Positions 16,165-23,071 of a DNA stretch of 53,164 bases are shown here, piece after piece. Source of the stretch: DASRHK01 sp035650495 (GTDB taxonomy: Bacteria; Pseudomonadota; Gammaproteobacteria; Nevskiales; Nevskiaceae); the NCBI GenBank assembly GCA_035650495.1, contig DASRHK010000021.1:1-53164 (forward strand). The letters run 5' to 3'. Under the pieces are notes generated by a model, which searched no databases, was not told the origin of the DNA, and saw nothing but the letters and a program-made list of their open reading frames with translations. The first letter of the stretch is position 1, and the number at the start of each line of letters is the position of its first letter. A program made the position numbers and the translations under genes.

Positions 16165-16608
16165 TCAGCGCTTCACGAGCTTCTCGTGCGCCGCCTGCAG
16201 CGCGAGGCGATAGCCCTGCGGCCCGAGCCCGACGATCACGCCCTGCGCGACGTCGGAGAAATAGCTGTGATGGCGGAATTCCTCGCGCGCGTGCACGTTC
16301 GAGAGATGCACTTCGATGAACGGGATCTCCACCGCGAGCAGCGCGTCGCGCAGCGCGATGCTGGTATGCGTCAGCGAGGCGGGATTGATGATGATGAACT
16401 CGACGCCTTCGGCCTTGGCTTGCTGGACCCGCTCGACCAGGGCGCCTTCGTGGTTGCTCTGGAACGTGTCGAGCTCGTGCCCGAGCTCGCGGGCGTCCTC
16501 GCCGAGATCGCTCTCGATCTGCCCGAGCGTCTGGGATCCGTAGAGGTCCGGCTCGCGGCTGCCGAGCAGGTTGAGGTTGGGGCCGTTCAGCAGCAGGATC
16601 AGGCTCAC
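16165..16608 (-). CDS. aroQ: Type II 3-dehydroquinate dehydratase
   Basis: 147 residues. It begins with the family signature LLLNGPNLNLLGSREPDLYG, with the catalytic tyrosine in the flexible lid, then FQSNHEGALVE and IIINPASLTHTSIALRDAL, and the catalytic histidine region FIEVHLSNVHAREEFRHHS. It dehydrates 3-dehydroquinate to 3-dehydroshikimate in aromatic biosynthesis. It lies 122 bases after the tlpA-like gene; that gap contains a small GGCG/CGCC hairpin and could carry an internal promoter. It is 34 bases before accB. Confidence 0.96.
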   Translation of the reverse strand: MSLILLLNGPNLNLLGSREPDLYGSQTLGQIESDLGEDARELGHELDTFQSNHEGALVERVQQAKAEGVEFIIINPASLTHTSIALRDALLAVEIPFIEVHLSNVHAREEFRHHSYFSDVAQGVIVGLGPQGYRLALQAAHEKLVKR

Positions 16609-16730
16609 GGGCGCATCCAGCCGGCAGAAAAGGAGCGGGCAGTGTGCCAGAGCGGCGCTAAAAACGCCAAGTTATGGCTAGATCGACCTAAGATGCCGCC
16701 AAGATCGGTGCCAATCGCGTCAGATAGGGA

Positions 16731-17243
16731 TTACGGCGCGAGGTATTTGGCCAGCAACCCATCCAGTTTCGCCTGGGAAAGGCCTCCGGCGAAGCGTTCC
16801 AGCACTTTGCCGTCGGCCGAGATCAGGACCGAGTACGGCAGGACACCACCGTCGTCGCCGAGCGCATCCATCGCCTTGGTGACTTCGTCCTCGCTCCCGT
16901 AGACCGGGTAGTTGATGCCGAAGCGCTTCATCGCATCGAGCACGGGCTGGCGCGAGTCCATCGCGGGGCCGATGACCTGGAATCCGCGCGCCGCGTATTG
17001 CGACTGCGCCTTCACCAGCATCGGGATTTCCTGGATGCACGGTGCGCACCAGCTCGCCCAGAAATTCACCAGCGTCAGCTTGCCGCGATATTCGGAGAGG
17101 TGGTGCGTCTGGCCGTCGAGATCGATCAGCGTGAGATCGGGGACCGGCGTGTTGCGCAGATGTCCGCGCTGATAGGTGAGGAATCCGGCTGCGCCCGCGA
17201 TCGCCGCGACGAGGATCGCAGCGATGGTGCCGCGCACACTCAT
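16731..17243 (-). CDS. Membrane-anchored TlpA/ResA-like thioredoxin
   Basis: 170 residues. An N-terminal anchor or uncleaved signal (TIAAILVAAIAGAAGFLTY) is followed by an AhpC/TSA-type thioredoxin fold. The redox centre is WASWCAPC, preceded by GKLTLVNF as in TlpA/ResA proteins. The cis-proline region is LPYSVLISADG. It would act in the periplasm reducing disulphides, for example in cytochrome c maturation. The ATG overlaps the upstream DsbD-alpha stop by 4 bases, so the two are probably made together. This hints that the alpha domain and this thioredoxin exchange electrons, which is inference. Confidence 0.9.
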   Translation of the reverse strand: MSVRGTIAAILVAAIAGAAGFLTYQRGHLRNTPVPDLTLIDLDGQTHHLSEYRGKLTLVNFWASWCAPCIQEIPMLVKAQSQYAARGFQVIGPAMDSRQPVLDAMKRFGINYPVYGSEDEVTKAMDALGDDGGVLPYSVLISADGKVLERFAGGLSQAKLDGLLAKYLAP

Positions 17244-17689
17244 GGCTCCAGCTCCAGCACCTTCTCCTGCGGCGGGTAACACAGGCCCGCATCGGCGCAG
17301 CCCTGGTATCCAACTTTGATTTTCGCCTTCTGCGGTTTCGCGCCCTTGAGCGGCAGCTGCGCGGCGAGCGTGTCGAGGTGATAGACCTCGACGTCGCCGA
17401 AATACTCGTCGTGATGTTTCTCGCCTGCCGGGAATTGCGGCGTTCCGAGCGACGCGCCCTTGGGCTCGATGAGCTCGAACGACATGCGCTGCCGATAGAG
17501 GTAGTAGCCGCGCGCGATGCGCCACGAGATGACGAGCTTGCCGTCGCGCGCTTCGAGCGGCTGGAGGTCGAAGGCGAGATCGACCGGCAGGAATTGGCTG
17601 TCGGCTTTCGGCTTGTCGAGAATGCCGGCGCCCGCAGCGGCGCTCGCGGCAAGCGCGCAGACGAAGACGATCGCTCTAGTCGGAAACAT
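17240..17689 (-). CDS. Stand-alone DsbD alpha (N-terminal) domain protein
   Basis: 149 residues with a signal peptide (AIVFVCALAASAAAGAG). The mature part matches the N-terminal periplasmic domain of the electron transporter DsbD: ISWRIARGYYLYRQRMSFE, and the redox pair in VGYQGCADAGLCYPPQEK (Cys-x5-Cys, as in E. coli DsbD-alpha). The protein then stops. The eight-helix beta domain and thioredoxin gamma domain of full DsbD are missing; the next gene is a TlpA-like thioredoxin. cutA-dsbD is a common gene pair, so this looks like a dsbD locus reduced or rearranged to its alpha part. It overlaps cutA by 14 bases. A transmembrane electron source (for example CcdA) would have to be encoded elsewhere. 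Confidence 0.82.
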   Translation of the reverse strand: MFPTRAIVFVCALAASAAAGAGILDKPKADSQFLPVDLAFDLQPLEARDGKLVISWRIARGYYLYRQRMSFELIEPKGASLGTPQFPAGEKHHDEYFGDVEVYHLDTLAAQLPLKGAKPQKAKIKVGYQGCADAGLCYPPQEKVLELEP

Positions 17690-17993
17690 TGCTCGTGATC
17701 CAGTCGAGATACGGCTGGTGGCCCCGTTCCACGCTGACCGCGATGACTTCGGGAAGTTCGTAGGGATGATGCTCCAGCACGGCCTGTTTGAGCGCCTCGA
17801 AGTGCGACGCGCGGGTCTTGATGACGAGCAGTGTCTCATCGTCATGCTGAACCGCGCCTTTCCAGCGATACACCGACCGGATCGCCGGCACGATGTTCAC
17901 GCACGCAGCATGGCGGCCCTCGACCAGCACGTCAGCCAGCGCGGCGGCGCGATCGGGCGGGCAGGTGACGAGCACGACGACGAAATCGGACAT
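17676..17993 (-). CDS. cutA: CutA1 divalent-cation tolerance protein
   Basis: 105 residues, the usual CutA1 size. Family landmarks are VVVLVTCPPDRAAALADVLV, AACVNIVPAIRSVYRWKG, then DDETLLVIKTRASHFEAL and HPYELPEVIAV. CutA1 is a small trimeric protein of PII-like fold; its cellular role is not settled despite the copper-tolerance name. ATG at 17993 gives the canonical MSDFVVVL start. It heads the minus-strand cluster and is divergent from putA with only 28 bases between starts, so the promoters must overlap the genes. Confidence 0.94.
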   Translation of the reverse strand: MSDFVVVLVTCPPDRAAALADVLVEGRHAACVNIVPAIRSVYRWKGAVQHDDETLLVIKTRASHFEALKQAVLEHHPYELPEVIAVSVERGHQPYLDWITSNVSD

Positions 17994-18021
17994 CGCGATA
18001 GCATAGCGGCCCCAGAACGAG

Positions 18022-21000
18022 ATGCTGGTCATGAACCGCACACCTGACACAGTCGCGTATGTCTTCTCCGATCCTCCGCCCGCCCGCGACGCTTTGCGCG
18101 CCGCGATCGCGCAGCACTACCTCGCCGACGAAACCGAGCTGCTGGGCAAGCTGATTGCGATCGCGGAAACACCCGCGTCGCGCAGCGCCGCGATTCAGAA
18201 GACCGCCGCTGACTGGGTCACCCGCGTGCGCGCGCTGCGCAACGATCGCTCGCCGCTCGACGCGTTCATGCATCAGTACGACCTCTCGTCGGAAGAGGGC
18301 GTGCTGCTGATGTGTCTCGCCGAAGCGCTCCTGCGCATTCCGGACGACGCGACCGCCGAGAAGCTGATCGCCGACAAGCTGTCCGAAGCCGATTGGGAAT
18401 CGCATCTTGGGAAATCCGATTCCCTGTTCGTCAACGCGTCGACCTGGGGACTGATGCTGACCGGTCGCATCGTGCGCCTGTCGCCGGACACGACGAAGAA
18501 CTTCCGCAGCGCGATCGGCCGGCTCGTCGGCAAGTCGAGCGAGCCGGTGATCAAGCTCGCGGTGCGCCAGGCGATGCGCCTGATGGGCGGACAGTTCGTC
18601 ATGGGCCGCACGATCGAGGAAGCGCTGAAGAACGCGCAGTCGCGGGAGCATCGGCCGTATCTGCATTCGTACGACATGCTCGGCGAGGCCGCGCTGACCG
18701 CGGCCGACGCGGAGCGTTATTTCCGCTCGTATCAGGATGCGATCGCGGCGATCGGCAAGCGCGACGGCGATCGCAACGGCGCGGTGTTCGTGCAGCCGAG
18801 CATCTCGGTGAAGCTCTCGGCGCTGCATCCGCGCTACGAATTTGCGAAGCGCGCGCGCGTCGTCAAAGAGCTCGTTGCGAAATTGCTGGAGCTCGCCAAG
18901 CAGGCCAAGCACGAGAACATCGGCCTGACGGTCGACGCTGAAGAAGCGGATCGACTCGACCTGCAGCTCGATCTCGTCGAGCAGGTCTATCGCGATCGCG
19001 CCCTGTCCGGATGGGAAGGGTTCGGGCTCGCGGTGCAGGCGTTCCAGAAGCGCGGTTTCTTCGTCGTGGCCTGGCTCGAATCGCTCGCGCGCGAGATCGG
19101 ACGCAAGCTGCCGGTGCGACTGGTCAAAGGCGCGTACTGGGACACCGAGGTGAAGCGCTCGCAGGAGCAAGGCCTCGCGGGCTATCCGGTGTTCACGCGC
19201 AAGGCGAACACCGACGTCGCGTATCTCGCGTGCGCGAGGAAGATGCTCGGCGCGCGCGATGCGTTCTATCCGCAGCTCGCCACGCACAATGCGCATACCG
19301 TGGCGGCGGTGCGCGAGCTCGCCGGCGACACAGTCGGTTATGAATTCCAGCGCCTGCACGGGATGGGCGAGGCGCTCTATCAGGTCGTGAAGGAAGATCT
19401 CGAAATCGGCTGCCGCGTCTACGCCCCGGTCGGATCGCACGAGGATCTGCTGCCGTATCTCGTGCGCCGATTGCTCGAGAACGGCGCCAACACGTCGTTC
19501 GTCAATCGCATCTTCGACGAGCAGATGCCGCCGGAAGCCCTCGTCGCCGATCCGATCGACACCGTGCGCCGGCAGGGCGCGAAGCCGAACGCGAGCTTGC
19601 CGCTCCCCGCGGACATTTACGGGCCGGATCGACGCAATTCGAGCGGGATCAATCTGGCGGATGAGACGGAGCAGTCGACGCTGGCATCTGAGATTCGTCA
19701 TGCCCGCGTAGGCGGGCATCCAGTTCACAGCGTCATTTCAGGACCACAGGATTCCCGCCCGCGCGGGAATGACCTCAAGCCGATCACCGACCCTTCCGAC
19801 CGCCGGCGCGTCCTCGGCGAATGGACGTCGCTCGATGTCGCGAAGGTGCACGACGTCGTCAGCGCGGCCGCGCATGCGCAACCGAAGTGGAACGCCACGC
19901 CGGTCGCGCGCCGCGCGGAAATCCTGCGCAAGTCGGCCGATCAGCTCGAAGCGCGTCGCGCAGAATTCCTGCAGCTCCTCATCCGCGAGGCCGGCAAGAC
20001 GATTCCCGATGCGATCGCCGAAGTGCGCGAAGCCGTCGACTTCCTGCGTTACTACGCACAGCAGGCGGTGAAGTTGCTGTCACAGCCGGAGGTGCTGCCG
20101 GGTCCGACCGGCGAGCACAACGAGCTGCAATTGCACGGCCGCGGCGTGTTCGTCTGCATCTCGCCGTGGAATTTCCCGCTCGCGATCTTCACCGGCCAGA
20201 TCGCCGCCGCGCTCGTCGCGGGCAATACCGTGATCGCCAAGCCCGCGGAGCAGACCAATCTCATCGGCACGGCGATGGTGAAGCTGCTGCACGACGCCGG
20301 CATTGCGCGCGAGGTCCTGCAGTGCGTGCTCGGCGCGGGCGACGTCGGTGCGGCGCTCACGAAAGACGAGCGCATCGCCGGCGTCGCGTTCACCGGGTCA
20401 GTCGAAGTCGCCCAGATCATCAATCGCACGCTCGCTGCGCGCACGGGCCCGATCGCGGCGTTCATTGCCGAGACCGGCGGGCAGAACGCGATGATCGTGG
20501 ACTCGTCCGCGCTACCCGAGCAGGTCGTGAAGGACACGCTCTTCAGCGCGTTCTATTCCGCGGGGCAGCGCTGCTCGGCGCTTCGGGTGCTCTATCTGCA
20601 GGAAGAGATCGCCGACAAGACGATCCACATGCTCAAGGGCGCAATGCGCGAGATCGCGATCGGCGATCCCGGATTGCTCGCCACCGACGTCGGCCCGGTG
20701 ATCGACGCCGACGCGCAGCGCAAGCTCGATGCGCACGCGGCCGAGATCAAGAAGCTCGGTCACCTGATCGATCACCTCTCGATCCCGGAATCGGCGCGGC
20801 ACGGCACCTACTTCGCGCCCTGCGCGGTGGAGATTGAGTCGATCGAGGAGCTCGACGGCGAGCACTTCGGCGCGATGCTGCACGTGATCCGCTATCCGGC
20901 GAAGGCGCTCGAGTCGGTGGTGTATCAGGTGAACCACACGCGCTATGGACTCACGCTCGGCGTGCACTCGCGCATCGAATCGACGTGGCGCAAGGTGCAG

Positions 21001-21210
21001 GCGCTCGCCCATGTCGGCAACACCTACATCAATCGCGGCATGACCGGCGCGGTCGTCGGCGTGCAGCCGTTCGGTGGCGAAGGTCTCTCCGGCACGGGCC
21101 CGAAAGCCGGCGGCCCGCACTATCTCCTGCGATTCGTCACGGAGCGCACGCTGACGGTCAACACTGCGGCCGTGGGCGGGAATGCACGGCTGCTGGCTCA
21201 GAGCGGCTGA
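18022..21210 (+). CDS. putA: Bifunctional proline dehydrogenase / P5C dehydrogenase
   Basis: 1062 residues, a short-form PutA without the N-terminal ribbon-helix-helix DNA-binding domain, so not its own repressor. The FAD-dependent proline dehydrogenase barrel covers about residues 120-540 (LVKGAYWDTEVKRSQEQGL; YEFQRLHGMGEALY). The aldehyde dehydrogenase domain follows: CISPWNFPLAIFTGQIAAAL, FTGSVEVAQ, ETGGQNAMIVD and the catalytic cysteine in GQRCSALRVLYLQ. It oxidises proline to glutamate and channels P5C between sites. Residues of about 559-585, in the linker, are encoded by a REPIN-like repeat read in frame. Start ATG 18022 or 18031. Confidence 0.96.
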   Translation: MLVMNRTPDTVAYVFSDPPPARDALRAAIAQHYLADETELLGKLIAIAETPASRSAAIQKTAADWVTRVRALRNDRSPLDAFMHQYDLSSEEGVLLMCLAEALLRIPDDATAEKLIADKLSEADWESHLGKSDSLFVNASTWGLMLTGRIVRLSPDTTKNFRSAIGRLVGKSSEPVIKLAVRQAMRLMGGQFVMGRTIEEALKNAQSREHRPYLHSYDMLGEAALTAADAERYFRSYQDAIAAIGKRDGDRNGAVFVQPSISVKLSALHPRYEFAKRARVVKELVAKLLELAKQAKHENIGLTVDAEEADRLDLQLDLVEQVYRDRALSGWEGFGLAVQAFQKRGFFVVAWLESLAREIGRKLPVRLVKGAYWDTEVKRSQEQGLAGYPVFTRKANTDVAYLACARKMLGARDAFYPQLATHNAHTVAAVRELAGDTVGYEFQRLHGMGEALYQVVKEDLEIGCRVYAPVGSHEDLLPYLVRRLLENGANTSFVNRIFDEQMPPEALVADPIDTVRRQGAKPNASLPLPADIYGPDRRNSSGINLADETEQSTLASEIRHARVGGHPVHSVISGPQDSRPRGNDLKPITDPSDRRRVLGEWTSLDVAKVHDVVSAAAHAQPKWNATPVARRAEILRKSADQLEARRAEFLQLLIREAGKTIPDAIAEVREAVDFLRYYAQQAVKLLSQPEVLPGPTGEHNELQLHGRGVFVCISPWNFPLAIFTGQIAAALVAGNTVIAKPAEQTNLIGTAMVKLLHDAGIAREVLQCVLGAGDVGAALTKDERIAGVAFTGSVEVAQIINRTLAARTGPIAAFIAETGGQNAMIVDSSALPEQVVKDTLFSAFYSAGQRCSALRVLYLQEEIADKTIHMLKGAMREIAIGDPGLLATDVGPVIDADAQRKLDAHAAEIKKLGHLIDHLSIPESARHGTYFAPCAVEIESIEELDGEHFGAMLHVIRYPAKALESVVYQVNHTRYGLTLGVHSRIESTWRKVQALAHVGNTYINRGMTGAVVGVQPFGGEGLSGTGPKAGGPHYLLRFVTERTLTVNTAAVGGNARLLAQSG
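19696..19773. repeat. REPIN-like composite repeat inside putA
   Basis: Two inverted units: CGTCATGCCCGCGTAGGCGG and following bases to about 19725, and on the other strand GTCATTCCCGCGCGGGCGGG ending near 19745. Each unit is itself a small hairpin (CCCGC/GCGGG). The same unit occurs at 26791-26872. Here the whole element is translated as part of PutA between its two enzyme domains. Confidence 0.8.
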
Positions 21211-21214
21211 GCGG

Positions 21215-21323
21215 GAGCGACTGATCAGGTCCCGCCGGGGGACGCCTGAAAATTCCTTCCCTGGAGCTCGTGCACGGCCATCCCTGGCCGCGCACGCCCC
21301 CGGCGAAACCTGATCAGCCGCTC
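21215..21323 (-). repeat. Structured repeat, copy B (TwoAYGGAY-like)
   Basis: Flanked by a 16-bp inverted repeat with one mismatch (GAGCGACTGATCAGGT at 21215-21230; ACCTGATCAGCCGCTC at 21308-21323). Inside lie CCGGGGG/CCCCCGG (21235-21241 / 21297-21303) and, on the minus strand, hairpin GTGCGCGGCC-AGGGAT-GGCCGTGCAC, then GAGCTCC-AGGGAA-GGA and TTTTCAGGCGTCCC. It exactly fills the gap between the convergent putA and hydrolase genes, so a role as bidirectional terminator is plausible. Confidence 0.8.
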
Positions 21324-21326
21324 TCG

Positions 21327-22244
21327 TCAGCGCTGCGCAGCTTTCCGGATCAGCTCGACGACCGCGTCAGTCTTCGTGAACTGGATGAAGTGCCCTGTCC
21401 CCGAGACGAACGACACCTGTGCGGCCGGCAGATCGCGCTGCAGCGTCTCGGCGTTCTGCCGACGGATCGGATCGTCGGACTGCGAGACCATGAACACGGG
21501 CTGCGTGATTTCCTTGTAGCGGTCGCTCATCGCTTCGAGCGCCGCTTGCGCGCCGATCGCTTCGTGCGCGAGCGAGACGGTGACTTTCGGCTGCGACCAG
21601 ATCGCGATGCGCTGCTCGACGAAGCCGGACGGCATCGTGCCCGGCGGGAAGATCGCTTCGAGATTGGCGCGGATCTTCTTGGGCGCCGTCGACGCGCCGG
21701 CCACACGCGCGAGACCCGTGCCGAAACCGGGGATCGCGAGGACGTGATACAGCGGATCCGACTTGCGGGCCCATTTGTAGAGCGAGCTGTCGACGACGAC
21801 GTAGCTCTTCACGCTCGACGGCCTGCGCAGCGCGATGGCGAGCGCGGTGGCGCCGCCGTAGGAGTGACCTGCGACGACGACGTCGTGAAGCGCGAGCTTG
21901 TCGATCAGCGCGAGCGCGAAATCGGCGTTGACTTCGTAGCCGTAACGGCCGAGCGAATCGGTGTAGCCGTTGCCGGGGCGATCGTAGGCTGTGACGCGAA
22001 AGCTCGGCGCGAGCGCGTCGATCACCGGCTTCCAGTCCTCGATCGACCCGGGTGAGCCGTGGATGAGCAGCACATCGGGACCGTTGCCGACTTCGAGATA
22101 GCGCGTGCGCGCGCCCATCACATCGACGAACTGGCCTTGCAGTCCCGGCGGCAGCGCTGTCTCCGGATGGTAGGTCGCGCCGTAAACGCAGATGCCGGCA
22201 ATGAGGATCACCAGCAGCATGACGATCGCTTTCAGCGCTCTCAT
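21327..22244 (-). CDS. Alpha/beta hydrolase, membrane-anchored
   Basis: 305 residues. An N-terminal hydrophobic helix (IVMLLVILIAGICVYGATY) is a signal anchor or signal peptide. The hydrolase fold shows the oxyanion loop LLIHGSPGSIEDW, the nucleophile elbow VVAGHSYGGATAL, the acid in VSQSDDPIRRQ and the histidine in SGTGHFIQF, so a full Ser-Asp-His triad is present. The substrate is unknown; it resembles esterases and epoxide or haloalkane-type hydrolases of the same fold. Its start overlaps the SDR stop by 4 bases, so the two are probably co-expressed and may act on the same compound. Confidence 0.87.
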   Translation of the reverse strand: MRALKAIVMLLVILIAGICVYGATYHPETALPPGLQGQFVDVMGARTRYLEVGNGPDVLLIHGSPGSIEDWKPVIDALAPSFRVTAYDRPGNGYTDSLGRYGYEVNADFALALIDKLALHDVVVAGHSYGGATALAIALRRPSSVKSYVVVDSSLYKWARKSDPLYHVLAIPGFGTGLARVAGASTAPKKIRANLEAIFPPGTMPSGFVEQRIAIWSQPKVTVSLAHEAIGAQAALEAMSDRYKEITQPVFMVSQSDDPIRRQNAETLQRDLPAAQVSFVSGTGHFIQFTKTDAVVELIRKAAQR

Positions 22245-23065
22245 TGCGTGAGCTCCTTGAGTCGCAGCGTGAGGGCGTCCTCGCTCTGGATCTGTTGCGC
22301 GTTCGCGGCGAGCGCGTCGAGATCGTCGTGCACCGTGAGATAGCGGCCGGTGAGCGCGTCACAGGTTCCGGAAGCGAGCTTGACGACGCCCGCGGCGCTT
22401 TGCTCAGGCGTCACGGCGCGCGGCGACGCGAGCTCCGCGCGCACCCAATCCCAGACTTTGCGGCCCGGCGTGCCTTCGGGCGGCGGCGTCTCGGAGAGAT
22501 TGTCGGCAAAGCCGCCTTTCACGAAGCCGGGATGGAACGCGAAGCTCGCGACGTTGAACTTGCGCGACTCGAACGCGAGGTTCTCGCTCAGCTTGATCAG
22601 CGCCGCCTTGCCGACCGAGTACGCCGAGCAGTAGGGCCAGCGGAACACGCCGGCGTGGCTCGCGATGTGGATGAGGCGGCCGGAGCGACGCTCGACCATG
22701 CCCGGCAGCACGGCGCGCGCGCACAGGAAGCATCCGCGCAGGTTGATCTCGATCTCGCGCCACCAGAGATCGGGATCGACGTTCCACAGCGTCTCGATCG
22801 CCGAGTTCACGCCGGCGTTGTTGACCAGCACGTCGACGCGTCCGCACTTCGCGTGGATCTCCGCGAACGCGCGCTCGACGCTCGAAGGACTCGCGACGTC
22901 GCACGCAATCGCCAACGTGTTGTTGCCGATCTGCTTCGCTGTTTCCTCGAGCGGCTTCGGATTGCGTCCGGTGACGACGATGCGCGCGCCGGTCTGCGCG
23001 AGCGCCAGCGCGAAGGCGCGGCCGATGCCGCGGCCGCCGCCGGTGATCACTGCGATGCGATCCAT
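22241..23065 (-). CDS. Short-chain dehydrogenase/reductase
   Basis: 274 residues, classical SDR. The cofactor motif is TGGGRGIGRAFALAL, followed by NNAGVNS and the catalytic serine/tyrosine/lysine set in HIASHAGVFRWPYCSAYSVGK. The residue after the second strand (VVTGRNPKPLEE) is Arg, which suggests preference for NADP(H). Substrate is unknown. It forms a coupled pair with the alpha/beta hydrolase. It is divergent from glnE with only 6 bases between the two start codons. Confidence 0.9.
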   Translation of the reverse strand: MDRIAVITGGGRGIGRAFALALAQTGARIVVTGRNPKPLEETAKQIGNNTLAIACDVASPSSVERAFAEIHAKCGRVDVLVNNAGVNSAIETLWNVDPDLWWREIEINLRGCFLCARAVLPGMVERRSGRLIHIASHAGVFRWPYCSAYSVGKAALIKLSENLAFESRKFNVASFAFHPGFVKGGFADNLSETPPPEGTPGRKVWDWVRAELASPRAVTPEQSAAGVVKLASGTCDALTGRYLTVHDDLDALAANAQQIQSEDALTLRLKELTQ

Positions 23066-23071
23066 TCTTCT

